A DNA stretch of 64,000 nucleotides from Myxacorys californica WJT36-NPBG1 (GTDB lineage: Bacteria > Cyanobacteriota > Cyanobacteriia > Leptolyngbyales > Leptolyngbyaceae). The notes beneath the pieces were generated by a model. It saw only the letters and a program-made list of their open reading frames with translations. It had not been told where the DNA came from and made no database searches. Location of the stretch: the NCBI GenBank assembly GCA_019359315.1, contig JAHHHO010000002.1, positions 62,001 to 126,000 on the forward strand. Reading direction: 5' to 3'. The position numbers and the translations under genes are program-made. Below, piece by piece: positions 28,076 through 37,332 of this stretch (within the stretch, counting starts at the first letter, position 1; each line of letters begins with the position of its first letter).

Positions 28076-28888
28076 AAAGATGAGTTACGGATGAGACAGA
28101 TTGCTAAGGAACCGCGATTGCGGCAATGGAAGTGTTATGGCTTAAATTGCCGTTGTCGTTGCACTCCTTGCTTGCTGCTCTGCTCATCCAGCGCTGTGAT
28201 GTTCTTACGCATAGGATCTGTCGCCTAGCAATTTCTAAGTGGGTATGACCTGCTCTCATGCAAGTCATTAGCAAATTTGCAGTTGATGTTAGGAGCGCAG
28301 AATCCGCAGATTTCTTGTATCGCCTGAATGAAGGTGCGCTGGTTTAGTCAGTATTTGCGCTGAAAAAATTACAAAAACAAGTCCATTAAGAACAGATCAA
28401 TGTTGATTTGTTCTTGATCAACATTGATCAAGAACAAATCAACATTGATCAAGAACAGATTAATGTACTTCGATAACATAAATAAAAGCATCAGTTCTTA
28501 CCGAATAAACATAGGTTATTAATGCATGTTGTTTCGTTCTTAGTGCGGGTTGTTTTGTTCTTAGTGCGATCACATTAAGAACAAATGGAGGTTGATCAAG
28601 AACAAAACCTGCGATTAACGCCACGGCATAACTTCGCAGGAGCCGAGTGAAGTGAGTTAGAAGGATCTATAGTCCAGTTGCCTTGATATAGAAATGCTTT
28701 ATCTTGTCAATTCGGACAAAATGAAGCTGTAGCTACTACTTTGGCATTTTTGAGAGAAAAGCTGATTATGCCGTTCTATAGCGTCGATCACACGTTGTGA
28801 CAGTGTTTCGAGAAGCCTCAGTGGTCGTTTGAGACTACGTTACCTTGGTGGAGATATTGTAATCTGCCGCAATCAGTAGTCCTAAGTT
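28076..28888. other. 813-nt gap with AAGAACA-type repeats, no convincing gene
   Basis: Holds a cluster of direct and inverted AAGAACA/TGTTCTT repeats from 28388 to 28606. A 44-codon cysteine-rich open frame at 28091-28225 was seen but has no support. No RNA gene recognised. Confidence 0.5.
28388..28606. repeat. cluster of AAGAACA direct and inverted repeats with a 21-bp perfect hairpin
   Basis: A 21-bp perfect inverted repeat (28395-28415 with 28430-28450) encloses a 14-nt loop that is itself nearly palindromic (GATCAA..TTGATC). AAGAACA recurs at 28388, 28430, 28451, 28577 and 28599 on the plus strand and as GTTCTT near 28409, 28536 and 28557; GTTGTTT(C/T)GTTCTTAGTGCG is a direct repeat at about 28529 and 28550. 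AT-rich. Possible binding-site array or miniature mobile element. Confidence 0.7.
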
Positions 28889-29398
28889 ATGGAAGTTCGA
28901 GCCGAGAAACCAGAAGATGTAGAAGCTGTTCGCAGAGTCAATGTTGCGGCATTTGGGCGAGAGAGTGAGGCGAAGCTAGTCGATCAGTTGCGAGATGTTG
29001 CCTCTACGTTTTCCTTCGTTGCTGTTGAATCCGAGCAAATTGTTGGACACGTTTTCTTTAGTCCAGTTGCGATCGCAGGGGAATGTGCTGACGATTTACT
29101 TGTTTTGGGACTCGCACCAGTAGCAGTGCTACCCGGCTATCAGCGACAAGGAATTGGGACATTGCTGATTCGGCATGGTTTGGCAGAGTGTGCCCGGCTA
29201 GGATGCAAAGCCGTTGTTGTGCTGGGGTATCCAGAATACTATCCGCGATTTGGGTTTACTCCGGCTAAGGAGAAGGGATTAGGATGTGAGTACGCAGTGC
29301 CAGATGATGTGTTTATGGTGTTGGAGTTGGAAAGCGGTGCATTGCAGGGTTGTGTTGGAACGGTAAAATATCGGTCGGAGTTCAACCAACTTGAGTAG
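28889..29398 (+). CDS. GNAT-family N-acetyltransferase (YhbS-like), 169 aa
   Basis: Acetyl-CoA-dependent acyltransferase fold. The A motif for CoA pyrophosphate binding is VLPGYQRQGIGTLLIRHGL (about 84-102), preceded by the strand FVAVESEQIVGHVFFSPV and followed by VVLGYPEYYPRFGF, which is characteristic of the YhbS group. Acceptor not predictable. Isolated gene. Confidence 0.88.
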   Translation: MEVRAEKPEDVEAVRRVNVAAFGRESEAKLVDQLRDVASTFSFVAVESEQIVGHVFFSPVAIAGECADDLLVLGLAPVAVLPGYQRQGIGTLLIRHGLAECARLGCKAVVVLGYPEYYPRFGFTPAKEKGLGCEYAVPDDVFMVLELESGALQGCVGTVKYRSEFNQLE

Positions 29399-29510
29399 TG
29401 CGCTAGAGCCGTTATTTGAATGAATCAGCAATTTGGAGCTTTGAGAGTGAACTTGCCTGACTATTCCTGCGATCGCTCTACCGATGAAAATTTGCTGAAT
29501 TTTGTGGTTT

Positions 29511-29537
29511 CTTCGGAGTTGCACTTTGCGCTAATCG
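29511..29537 (+). repeat. interspersed 27-nt element, copy 2
   Basis: Two mismatches to the copy at 24508-24534; located between the GNAT gene and rnhA, close to the latter's promoter region. Confidence 0.55.
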
Positions 29538-29625
29538 TTGGCAAATCATTGCTACCTGCCTTGATTAGTAAGCCTTATGACCAGCAACCGTGATAGGCTA
29601 AGCCCCGGCTTTACGTCCATATATT

Positions 29626-30429
29626 ATGACAGCACGAACTATTCAATCGATTTACACTGATGGTGCATGTTCTGGCAATCCAGGCCCAGGTGGCTGGGGA
29701 ACTGTGGTTTACTTTACCGATGGCTCTGTTCAAGAATTAGGTGGGGCGGAGCGAGAAACCACCAACAACCGAATGGAAATGCAAGCCGCGATCGCAGCCC
29801 TGCAATTCCTGGCCGAGTCTGAACAAACCGAGCCAATAATTCTTTACACCGATAGCGAATACGTCAAGAACGGTATCACCAAATGGATTGGCGGCTGGAA
29901 AAAGAAAGGATGGAAGACATCCACTGGAAAACCTGTGCTGAATCAGGAATTATGGGAGAAGCTAGACCAACTCAATTCCCGTCAAGTTGAGTGGCGCTAC
30001 GTTCGAGGACATTCGGGCGATGTCGGAAACGAGCGATGCGACGCGATCGCTCGTGCCTTCTCTTTAGGTAGAATGCCCGAATTAAAAACCGTCGATTCTT
30101 ATAAACAGGGTTCTATTGTAGATATGGCTGATACTCAACTCTCCCAAACGGTTCCTTTAGAAGACGGCAAGTCCAGCGACATTTCAGAAAACATTCCCCG
30201 CGAAGTCCGAGTTGCTAACCTCCGCAACTTAGTGGATATGCTGCACATGGCAGAAGAAATCGCGGCTAAAGGCTATTTGATCACGAGTTCCGAACTTGCG
30301 GATTTGATGGACATCAACGCGAGTGCGGTTACGAGTCGGGGCGATAACTGGGTGTGGCGCAATTGGGTCGTATCGAGAGTGCGTAGAGAAGGAAATCAGA
30401 TTTTGTGGCAATTAGAACGAGTCGATTAA
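29626..30429 (+). CDS. rnhA: ribonuclease HI with C-terminal extension, 267 aa
   Basis: Degrades the RNA strand of RNA-DNA hybrids. Catalytic Asp 12 (YTDGACSG), Glu 51 (NNRMEMQAA), Asp 76 (LYTDSEYV), His 129 (RGHSGD) and Asp 139 (NERCDAIA) are all present within the first 150 residues. A further 110 residues follow, including a linker and a helical domain (about 190-265, with [16 protein letters not shown] and [13 protein letters not shown]) that looks like a small nucleic-acid-binding or winged-helix unit seen in several cyanobacterial RNases HI. A hairpin at 30451-30488 probably terminates it. Confidence 0.93.
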   Translation: MTARTIQSIYTDGACSGNPGPGGWGTVVYFTDGSVQELGGAERETTNNRMEMQAAIAALQFLAESEQTEPIILYTDSEYVKNGITKWIGGWKKKGWKTSTGKPVLNQELWEKLDQLNSRQVEWRYVRGHSGDVGNERCDAIARAFSLGRMPELKTVDSYKQGSIVDMADTQLSQTVPLEDGKSSDISENIPREVRVANLRNLVDMLHMAEEIAAKGYLITSSELADLMDINASAVTSRGDNWVWRNWVVSRVRREGNQILWQLERVD

Positions 30430-30450
30430 ATTCTCAATCTTACCCATTCA

Positions 30451-30492
30451 AAACGGTAGAGACGTGCCGTAGCGCGCTTCTACCGTTTGCTA
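30451..30492. terminator. hairpin between rnhA and the convergent ChaB-like gene
   Basis: A 10-bp perfect stem (30451-30460 with 30479-30488) with an 18-nt loop lies 22 nt after the rnhA stop; a T-rich run follows after a few bases. It could serve both convergent genes. Confidence 0.55.
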
Positions 30493-30551
30493 TGCTCTTT
30501 ACTCATCGGGGTCGATGATAGTGGCTCAAGAATTTGTGCAATCGCTAACTC

Positions 30552-30992
30552 TTAGCTTGCGCTTCCCCCTACACCAGAATTGATAGTTCTATCGTCCGCT
30601 CCAGACTTGCGATGCCAGCTTCCATCGTCGCTCCGAACAAATCCTCCTTTTACGCTGTTCCAAGCCATCTGCATAGCAGCTTCACGGCTCAAACCATCGT
30701 TCTGACCGTTCTTGAACGCTGCCATAAACACTTGATCAGAACCATCCATGAGCTTATCGGTAATTTCAGAAGGCAATTTGTCTGCGCCTTCCTCATCTAC
30801 GTCGTCGCGCTTTGCTGCTTGCACGTCTGCTGAGGTCTGGGGCTTCGCTAAATCAGCTTGATCAACTTCATCGCCTTGTTTGTTTACAAGCTCTAGCTGT
30901 TTTTCATTGGCGTCAAGCTGAGGATTGGCATTTACCAGTTCATCCCCTTTCTCTTGTTGGCTACTAACATCAATGTTTGGATCAGATGGCAT
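30552..30992 (-). CDS. ChaB-domain protein, 146 aa
   Basis: The first 75 residues are acidic, low-complexity and probably disordered. Residues about 77-130 resemble ChaB (LPSEI.D.L..GSDQVFMAAFKN, then EAAMQMAWNSVKGGFVR), a small domain first named from the E. coli cation-transport regulator but also found in stress-related proteins. The C-terminus is a short glycine/serine tail. Molecular function unknown. Confidence 0.75.
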   Translation of the reverse strand: MPSDPNIDVSSQQEKGDELVNANPQLDANEKQLELVNKQGDEVDQADLAKPQTSADVQAAKRDDVDEEGADKLPSEITDKLMDGSDQVFMAAFKNGQNDGLSREAAMQMAWNSVKGGFVRSDDGSWHRKSGADDRTINSGVGGSAS

Positions 30993-31096
30993 AATTAATA
31001 ACTCCTAAAAATTTTTAACTGAGAACAGCATAATCAGGAGCAAGTTACTAGCCATCTTGCCTAAAGTAGGATTGATTCTCTACCTTCGTGTAGAGA

Positions 31097-32554
31097 TCAA
31101 ATTTCAGCCAAAATACCACCCGATCGAGGCGGCAAACTGAGTGTTAAGCGATCGTCGGCCCATTCCATTGATACAGGGCCATAAAGGATTTTATTCGGTC
31201 GAGACTTTAACTCTATTTTCGAAACATCTAGATGGGCTTTTACCTCAGATGTACCAATGTTAACGGCGACTATAATCTCTTCAGCGTCAAGCCGTCGCGC
31301 AAACACGTAGGTTGTTCCTTCAGCATACAAAACTCTATAGTCTCCTGTTCGCAAAGCAGGATGAGCATGACGCAGCGCAATTAATTGTCGATGGCACTCA
31401 TAAATCTCATAATCCCAATTTGTTTCTAGGGGAAAGCCACGCCGCGAATCTGGATCGATCGCGCCAGGTAATCCAACTTCATCGCCGTAGTAGATGCTGG
31501 GCGCACCTGGAAAGGTGAGAAGTAAAAGAGTAGAGAGTTCAACACTAGCGCGATCGCCATCTGCGATCGTCGCTAAGCGGGCTGTGTCATGACTTGCTAG
31601 TAGATTCAGTTGCGTTAGCTGAATTTCCCAAGGATACAGGTTGAGCAACTCTTGAATTTTAGAAGCATATTCTGCGGCAAACAGGGGCGGGTAGGGCTGA
31701 TAATCACGGCTTTGAACCTGTTCCATGACTACGCGATCGCCAGCTGCAAATGCGATCGTTGGTCCTGCAAACAGATAATTCATCACCCCATCAAACTGCG
31801 TCCCGTCAAGCCATTCTCGCGAGTCGTGCCACACTTCGCCTACGATATAGGCGTCAGGATTGATTGCCTTGACGCGATCGCGAAACTCCTGCCAAAATCC
31901 CGGCGTTTTCACCTCAAATGGCACATCCAACCGCCAACCATCAATGCCTAATTTAATCCAATACTCAGCAATCTCCATGATGTACTCTCGCACTTCAGGA
32001 TTGTCGTGATTGAACACAGGCAACGCTCGATTGTCTGCCCAACCTTCGTAGTTTGCAGGGTACTCCCCGTTGTAAGGATTAACAGGAAATTGGTGGATTC
32101 TAAACCAATCGACCCAAGGCGAATGAGGACCGTTTTCCAGCACATCGTGAAAGAAGAAAAAGCCACGACTCGAATGATTGAACACGCCATCGAGGACAAC
32201 TTTGATATCGCGCTGATGGGCGGCTGCTAACAGGTCTTTAAATGCTTCATTCCCGCCTAATAGCGGATCGACTGTGTAATAGTCGTGGGTGTGGTATCGG
32301 TGGTTACTTGCCGACTGAAAAATCGGGGTGAAATAAATCGCTGTAATTCCTAAGTCTTGAAGGTAGTCAAGCTTTTCAATCACACCCCAAAGGTCGCCGC
32401 CTTTATAGCCTTGTAGAGTTGGCATCGCGTGCCAATCTTCCCAACGGGCAGCTTCGAGCAATCGCTTATGAGGTTCTTGGCTCCGAGCAAAGCGATCGGG
32501 GAAAATTTGATAGAAGACGGCGTGCTTGACCCAATCCGGTGTTTGAATATGCAT
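31097..32554 (-). CDS. GH13 alpha-amylase/neopullulanase-like glycoside hydrolase, 485 aa
   Basis: Acts on alpha-1,4 and perhaps alpha-1,6 glucans, probably in glycogen or maltodextrin breakdown in the cytosol (no signal peptide). GH13 regions: DGVFNHSSRG, nucleophile Asp in GWRLDVPFEV, acid/base Glu in YIVGEVWH, and the HD pair in LLASHDTARL. The opening HAVFYQIFPDRF is typical of the cyclomaltodextrinase/neopullulanase group, but the usual N-terminal beta domain of that group is absent. Confidence 0.9.
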   Translation of the reverse strand: MHIQTPDWVKHAVFYQIFPDRFARSQEPHKRLLEAARWEDWHAMPTLQGYKGGDLWGVIEKLDYLQDLGITAIYFTPIFQSASNHRYHTHDYYTVDPLLGGNEAFKDLLAAAHQRDIKVVLDGVFNHSSRGFFFFHDVLENGPHSPWVDWFRIHQFPVNPYNGEYPANYEGWADNRALPVFNHDNPEVREYIMEIAEYWIKLGIDGWRLDVPFEVKTPGFWQEFRDRVKAINPDAYIVGEVWHDSREWLDGTQFDGVMNYLFAGPTIAFAAGDRVVMEQVQSRDYQPYPPLFAAEYASKIQELLNLYPWEIQLTQLNLLASHDTARLATIADGDRASVELSTLLLLTFPGAPSIYYGDEVGLPGAIDPDSRRGFPLETNWDYEIYECHRQLIALRHAHPALRTGDYRVLYAEGTTYVFARRLDAEEIIVAVNIGTSEVKAHLDVSKIELKSRPNKILYGPVSMEWADDRLTLSLPPRSGGILAEI

Positions 32555-32851
32555 AACTACTTTCTGTACCTTCCTTGCCTACGGTACTGATCCCCACCGC
32601 GATCGCAGTCTAACTCTCGATAGAAAAGTATTTTAGATAGTTAAGTTTTTACCGTCTCAAGACAGATTGTGTTCAAACCCAGATTTGTTTAGCTTTGTAT
32701 TATTCTACAAAAGCGCAAAAGCGTAGCATATAATACAGATATATACGTTCATCTTCAGTAAGCACGCGCTGAACGAGACGGAAGTAAGGAGTTCTCCTGA
32801 AGGAACGCGCCTCACAACCTAACCCACGCTACTTTTCTCCCAGAGGCGACT
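32555..32851. other. 297-nt divergent promoter region
   Basis: Between the amylase and DUF4278 genes. A TATAAT hexamer near 32728-32734 faces the DUF4278 gene; no convincing -35 partner at normal spacing was found. Confidence 0.35.
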
Positions 32852-33286
32852 ATGAAGCTAATTTATCGCGGTTCTACCTACGAATACGACCCGACCCAAC
32901 CCAGGCGCACAGACAGCGATCGATTCGAGAACGTTCGAGAGCCGTTCACCCTAACCTATCGTGGAAGCGTTTACCGGCTCGATCCCCATCAGCAGCCCGC
33001 TCCAGCTACTTATCAACCTCGCTCAGCCTACCAGTTAACCTACCGAGGCAGCACTTACCAAGTGCAGCCAAACGGAGAGCGGACGACAGCGACACGCCCG
33101 ATTAAACCAACTAAAAGTGTTAAAACGCCGCTCACGGTGTCTGCGATCGCTTTATCTAGGAATCTATCAAGGGTTCACCAGGCTAACCTAGAGCGCAATC
33201 TGCAACGCCGCATTCAAAGCGCCCAAGAGAAAGGGGATAATGCGCTGTTAGCTTTGCTAGAAGCGGAGCAACGTCAGCTTGTCTAA
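32852..33286 (+). CDS. DUF4278 protein with three repeats, 144 aa
   Basis: Three copies of the short DUF4278 strand motif (YRGSTYEYDP, YRGSVYRLDP, YRGSTYQVQP) occupy the first 75 residues, separated by proline-rich linkers. A basic helical tail with NLERNLQRRIQ follows. The family is found mainly in cyanobacteria and has no known function. A strong terminator follows, so this is a one-gene transcript. Confidence 0.88.
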   Translation: MKLIYRGSTYEYDPTQPRRTDSDRFENVREPFTLTYRGSVYRLDPHQQPAPATYQPRSAYQLTYRGSTYQVQPNGERTTATRPIKPTKSVKTPLTVSAIALSRNLSRVHQANLERNLQRRIQSAQEKGDNALLALLEAEQRQLV

Positions 33287-33310
33287 GGTTTTAAAAAATC
33301 CATACACTCT

Positions 33311-33341
33311 AAGGGACGTTCGACTGAACGTCCCTTTTTTT
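33311..33341 (+). terminator. intrinsic terminator after the DUF4278 gene
   Basis: An 11-bp perfect stem (33311-33321 with 33326-33336), 4-nt loop, directly followed by a run of T. Confidence 0.93.
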
Positions 33342-33438
33342 AGTTGAAGTTGGTGCTGATTCGTTCACACAATTGGTTGACAAGACTTAGAGTGATTAGA
33401 GTGAAAGGAATTGAAGTTGCGCTTCAAAGGAACGACCC

Positions 33439-34125
33439 ATGAGCCTAACTGCAAAAGAATTTGCAGATCTTCTGCCTGATGCTACTCACCTTGAAAGCGA
33501 CGAGCCAGAAATGGAATCATCTGTGCATTACGCCCAACTGGCGTTACTTGTGGCGTGTCTAGAGTTTCTCTGGCAAGATCGCTCAGACTTCTTTATTGGT
33601 GCAAACCTTACCGTTTACTTTAGTCGCCAACAACTCCGAAATCGAGAGTTTCGAGGACCTGACTTCTTCTTGGTCAAATCCACTGAACGACGCCATCGAA
33701 ACTCGTGGGTCGTGTGGGAAGAAGACGGTAAATATCCCAATATCATCATTGAGCTACTGTCACCGACAACAGAAGACACTGACCGTACACTGAAGAAATT
33801 GCTTTATCAAGACCGTTTCCGTACCCCGGAATATTTCTGGTTCTCGCCCACTACGCTTGAGTTCGTAGGATTGCGCTTAGATGGGCATGAATATCAAGAA
33901 ATTCCACTGGATGAGAAGGGTTGGCGCTGGAGTGAAGAACTTCAACTGTTTCTGGGGGTGAAAAATAATCAACTCCGCTACTTCGCTCCAAATGGAAGTC
34001 TAGTTCCAACACCAGACGAATCAGCAAATCAAGCACGACAACGCGCAGAGGAAGAACGACAACGCGCAGATCGATTCGCTGAACGGCTACGATCGCTGGG
34101 CATCAACCCTGACGAAATCGCCTAA
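33439..34125 (+). CDS. Uma2-family (DUF820) putative endonuclease, 228 aa
   Basis: Restriction-endonuclease-like fold family greatly expanded in cyanobacteria. The catalytic pieces appear as GPDFFLV (Asp), then NIIIELLSPTTEDTD (Glu), followed by KKLLYQ with the lysine. The C-terminal 40 residues are an E/R/Q-rich coiled coil (QARQRAEEERQRAD), often attached to this family. The stop overlaps the convergent photolyase stop by 4 nt. Biological role unknown. Confidence 0.85.
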   Translation: MSLTAKEFADLLPDATHLESDEPEMESSVHYAQLALLVACLEFLWQDRSDFFIGANLTVYFSRQQLRNREFRGPDFFLVKSTERRHRNSWVVWEEDGKYPNIIIELLSPTTEDTDRTLKKLLYQDRFRTPEYFWFSPTTLEFVGLRLDGHEYQEIPLDEKGWRWSEELQLFLGVKNNQLRYFAPNGSLVPTPDESANQARQRAEEERQRADRFAERLRSLGINPDEIA

Positions 34126-35573
34126 GCTCCGCCTTCCGAACCCGTTGCTTGTTTTTGCTGCTGATACATCTCTTTGAATTTGCGCTGTTGCACGGCGTGA
34201 TCGATGATTGGTTTTGGATAGCCTGCGCGATCGCGCTCATTTTGATCAATTTTTCCAGAAATCAAGTTCTCCGTTTCAACCTGCCGCAATTCGGGTAGCC
34301 ATTCCCGTATATATTCACCATCCGGGTCGAATTTCTTCGCTTGGCTCGCCGGATTGAAAATTCGCAAGGGTTTTGGGTCCATGCCGCTCGATGTACTCCA
34401 CTGCCAGCCACCATTATTGGCTGACACATCGCCATCATAGAGCCGTTGCATAAAATATTTCTCACCCAAGCGGTAATCGACGACCAGATCTTTAGTCAGA
34501 AAGCTGGCAACAATCATGCGGCACCGATTGTGCATCCAGGCGGTTTCATTCATCTGACGCATTGCTGCATCCACGATCGGGTATCCAGTTTTTCCCTCGC
34601 ACCAGGCTTGGAAGTATTTCTCGTTGTTCTCCCACGGGAAAGTTTTTAATACTTCTCGGTACGCGCCTTCCTCTAATTCTGGGAAAAAATACAGTGCGTG
34701 TTGATAGAATTCTCGCCACGCGATCTCCTGACGCCACACGCGGATATTTTCTTTTGTTTCGTCGCTGCGGCTTTGTTTCGCGGCATCGACCGTCGCCGCC
34801 CAAACTGTGCGGACGCCGATCACACCAAATTTGAGGGCAGCGCTCAAAAGAGAGGTTCCAGGCTGAGCGGGATAATTGCGCTGGTCTCGGTACTCCGCGA
34901 TCGCTTGAGAACAAAATTCGTCTAATCGCTCTTGTGCTGCCTGTTCTCCGGGAGCAAGCATGAGGGGATTGTCCCAACCAAAGCCCAGTTCTTTAGCCGT
35001 GGGCAGTGCAATTATCCCTACTGTTTTTGCCGCTTCTAGTTCGCGCTCCGATAATCCTTCTATCTGCGCTAAATCGGGAACGGGTTCCGCTTTCGGTTTG
35101 CTACTCCAATTTTTCCAAAACGGTGAATACACCGTGTAGGGCGAACCGGAACCCGACTGAATCTCTTCGGGCGAGTGAAGCAGTTGATCCCAGCAGGTTT
35201 TAACGTCAATTTTGGCGGCGTTGAGGGCAGAGATCACGGCGCGATCGCGCTCGTGAGCATAGGGCTCAACATCCCAATTGAAAAACACGGTTTTTGCACC
35301 TAACGCCGTTGCTAGTGCAGGGATAGCTTGACGCGGATCGGCGTTGAGAATCAGCAGTTGACCGCCGACTTGGGCATAGCGCTCTTGTAGCGATCGCACG
35401 CTGCCAATCATATAGGTCACGCGGGCAGGCGCAACATCATCGCGATTCAGAATGCCTGGATCAAGGCAAAACACACTGACGACTTTGGGGCTGCGCTGTC
35501 GCGCCATTGCTAGCCCAAGATTGTCTGAAATTCGCAGATCGCGGCGATGCCAAAACAAAACTAAATCAGACAT
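34122..35573 (-). CDS. phrA: deoxyribodipyrimidine photolyase, class I, 483 aa
   Basis: Light-driven repair of cyclobutane pyrimidine dimers. The N-terminal antenna-binding domain begins LVLFWHRRDLRISDN; the C-terminal FAD domain has WRQEIAWREFY, NETAWMHNRCRMIVASFL (FAD and electron-transfer tryptophan region) and the very conserved WQWSTSSGMDPKP segment with FNP. The length fits cyanobacterial CPD photolyases that use the 8-HDF antenna. Cryptochrome is less likely because the repair-type motifs are complete. Confidence 0.93.
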   Translation of the reverse strand: MSDLVLFWHRRDLRISDNLGLAMARQRSPKVVSVFCLDPGILNRDDVAPARVTYMIGSVRSLQERYAQVGGQLLILNADPRQAIPALATALGAKTVFFNWDVEPYAHERDRAVISALNAAKIDVKTCWDQLLHSPEEIQSGSGSPYTVYSPFWKNWSSKPKAEPVPDLAQIEGLSERELEAAKTVGIIALPTAKELGFGWDNPLMLAPGEQAAQERLDEFCSQAIAEYRDQRNYPAQPGTSLLSAALKFGVIGVRTVWAATVDAAKQSRSDETKENIRVWRQEIAWREFYQHALYFFPELEEGAYREVLKTFPWENNEKYFQAWCEGKTGYPIVDAAMRQMNETAWMHNRCRMIVASFLTKDLVVDYRLGEKYFMQRLYDGDVSANNGGWQWSTSSGMDPKPLRIFNPASQAKKFDPDGEYIREWLPELRQVETENLISGKIDQNERDRAGYPKPIIDHAVQQRKFKEMYQQQKQATGSEGGA

Positions 35574-35636
35574 ACTAGGCTAGAGATCATAGGGCGAGCA
35601 GTTCCTTTACCCTAGCAAATTCTGCTTTGTTGACAT

Positions 35637-36194
35637 CTACGAACTGCCTAATAAGATTGGACGTGCCAGCATAAAGCTCGAAATCGATTTCGAGTCGATC
35701 AAATCGCCTGCATAGATTGCTTTCTCGACTTCTTGGGGCGTCATCAACACAGTCTGAATATCTTCGTCCTCGTCCTGTTCTGGCGGATGCTCCAAAAGCT
35801 GCAAATCCTGAGCTAGAAAGGCATAAATCACCTCGTCAGAATAGCCTGGAGCCAAGAAAAACTCTCCCAACTTTTGCCACTGGTTGCCCCGATATCCGGT
35901 TTCTTCTTCGATCTCGCGTTGGATGGTTTCTAGGGGGTTCTCGCCTATTTCCACAGTTCCAGCGGGAAACTCTAGTAATCGTCCTTGCACGAGAAAGCGG
36001 TATTGATTGACCAAAACAAGCTTGCCCTCAGAGGTGACTGGAATCACCAATGCGCCGCCGGGATGACGAATACATTCCCAGTCGCCCTCAGATTGATTGG
36101 GCAAACGGAGTCGATTGACTTCAAAGTCGAATTTGCGCCCTTTGTAGGTGAGGCGGTGTTCGAGGAGTTGGGGTGGTTCTGAACCCAAGGGCAT
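35637..36194 (-). CDS. NUDIX hydrolase, ADP-ribose pyrophosphatase-like, 185 aa
   Basis: Cleaves nucleoside diphosphates linked to another group. The Nudix box G-x5-E-x7-REIEEETGY is intact (about residues 79-101, PAGTVEIGENPL then REIEEETGY). The FFLAPGYSDE segment after it is characteristic of the ADP-ribose pyrophosphatase group. It starts 5 nt after the folK stop, so the two form an operon. Confidence 0.88.
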   Translation of the reverse strand: MPLGSEPPQLLEHRLTYKGRKFDFEVNRLRLPNQSEGDWECIRHPGGALVIPVTSEGKLVLVNQYRFLVQGRLLEFPAGTVEIGENPLETIQREIEEETGYRGNQWQKLGEFFLAPGYSDEVIYAFLAQDLQLLEHPPEQDEDEDIQTVLMTPQEVEKAIYAGDLIDSKSISSFMLARPILLGSS

Positions 36195-36199
36195 TAGAT

Positions 36200-36718
36200 T
36201 TAGGGAGTGGGTGTCGGGAATCGTTGAACGTCGGAGGTGTCGATCGCGCCTGCCAATTCTAAAATTGAGCGCTGCGATCGCGGCTCAATCCAGTTGGGGG
36301 CAATCTCGGCAAGGGGAACGAGGACAAACGCCCGTTCATTCATCCGAGGATGGGGAACCTGCAAATCAGGAGTTTGCAGAATCACATCATCAAATAAGAG
36401 TAGGTCTAAGTCAAGGGTACGTGCGCCCCAACGTTCGCGGCGTTCGCGACCAAATTCAGTTTCAATCGTGAAGAGTGCGGCAAGTAAGGCGTGAGGAGTG
36501 AGCGTTGTTTGAAGCAAGGCACAGCCGTTGAGATAGTCGGGCTGGGGCGGCCCAATGGGTTTGGTTTTGTACCACTGCGATCGCGCCTCCACTCGGATTC
36601 CTGATGTTTGGTTCAATGCTTCTAAAGCAGATTCTAAAATGGTGTAAGAATCGCCTAAATTGCTACCAAGGGCGATCAGCGCCTGACTCAATGGTGGAGA
36701 AACTGCGCGTTGTGCCAT
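36200..36718 (-). CDS. folK: 2-amino-4-hydroxy-6-hydroxymethyldihydropteridine pyrophosphokinase, 172 aa
   Basis: Transfers pyrophosphate from ATP to the pterin in folate synthesis. Clear HPPK motifs: ALIALGSNLGD at the N-terminus, YLNGCALLQT, FGRERRERWGARTLDLDLLLF with the Mg-binding Asp pair, and VPHPRMNERAFVLVPLAEIAP. A cytosolic, single-domain form not fused to folP. Confidence 0.95.
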   Translation of the reverse strand: MAQRAVSPPLSQALIALGSNLGDSYTILESALEALNQTSGIRVEARSQWYKTKPIGPPQPDYLNGCALLQTTLTPHALLAALFTIETEFGRERRERWGARTLDLDLLLFDDVILQTPDLQVPHPRMNERAFVLVPLAEIAPNWIEPRSQRSILELAGAIDTSDVQRFPTPTP

Positions 36719-36769
36719 AGCTTCGGAAATATTTTATAGTCAACTTAATCTGCATTCTGGGAGAGCGCA

Positions 36770-37327
36770 ATGGGAAATACAACATTCACGGTCACCGATG
36801 AAGAACTGATGCTCATGAGTTCTAAAAACCCGGAATTGCGATTTGAGCAAAATGCAGATGGGACAATTGTTGCAATGGCTCCAACAGGCGGAATTTCAAG
36901 CAATCGAGAAGCAAAAGCAGGTGCTTACCTGCTGATTTGGGTTGAAGATCACGATTTAGGAGATGTCTTCAGTTCAAGTGGTGGCTTTCGGCTGGCAAAT
37001 GGGGCGCTTCGTTCCCCCGATGCTGCGTTTGTTGCCAAGGGGCGACTCGCTGACAATTGGGATGAGGAAGAAGATAAGTTCATTCCATTAGCACCTGACT
37101 TTGTAATTGAGATCCGCTCTAAATCTGATTCCCTCGAAGTCTTGCAAGAAAAGATGCAAGAGTATATCGAAAATGGCGTTCGGTTGGGATGGCTAGTCGA
37201 TCGTCAGCATCGTTGTGCCTATGCTTATCGTGTCGATCGCTCGATTACTCAATACCCTGCTGATGCGATGTTGAGCGGCGAAGATGTGGTTCCAGGGTTT
37301 ACGATCGCATTAAAGAAGCTGCTTTAA
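36770..37327 (+). CDS. Uma2-family (DUF820) putative endonuclease, 185 aa
   Basis: Second Uma2 protein of the window, without a coiled-coil tail. Visible pieces: SPDAAFV (catalytic Asp), PDFVIEIRSKSDSL (Glu) and KMQEYIENGVRLGWLVD. It ends 5 nt before the cysteine desulfurase start in the same direction, so cotranscription is likely, though a functional link is not obvious. Confidence 0.85.
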   Translation: MGNTTFTVTDEELMLMSSKNPELRFEQNADGTIVAMAPTGGISSNREAKAGAYLLIWVEDHDLGDVFSSSGGFRLANGALRSPDAAFVAKGRLADNWDEEEDKFIPLAPDFVIEIRSKSDSLEVLQEKMQEYIENGVRLGWLVDRQHRCAYAYRVDRSITQYPADAMLSGEDVVPGFTIALKKLL

Positions 37328-37332
37328 CGAAT

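Noticed and set aside
28091-28225. 44-codon cysteine-rich ORF
   Set aside because: No ribosome binding site, odd composition and no known family; probably chance.
34546-34977. 143-codon ORF within the photolyase gene
   Set aside because: Shadow frame, arginine-rich, inside a clearly conserved enzyme gene.
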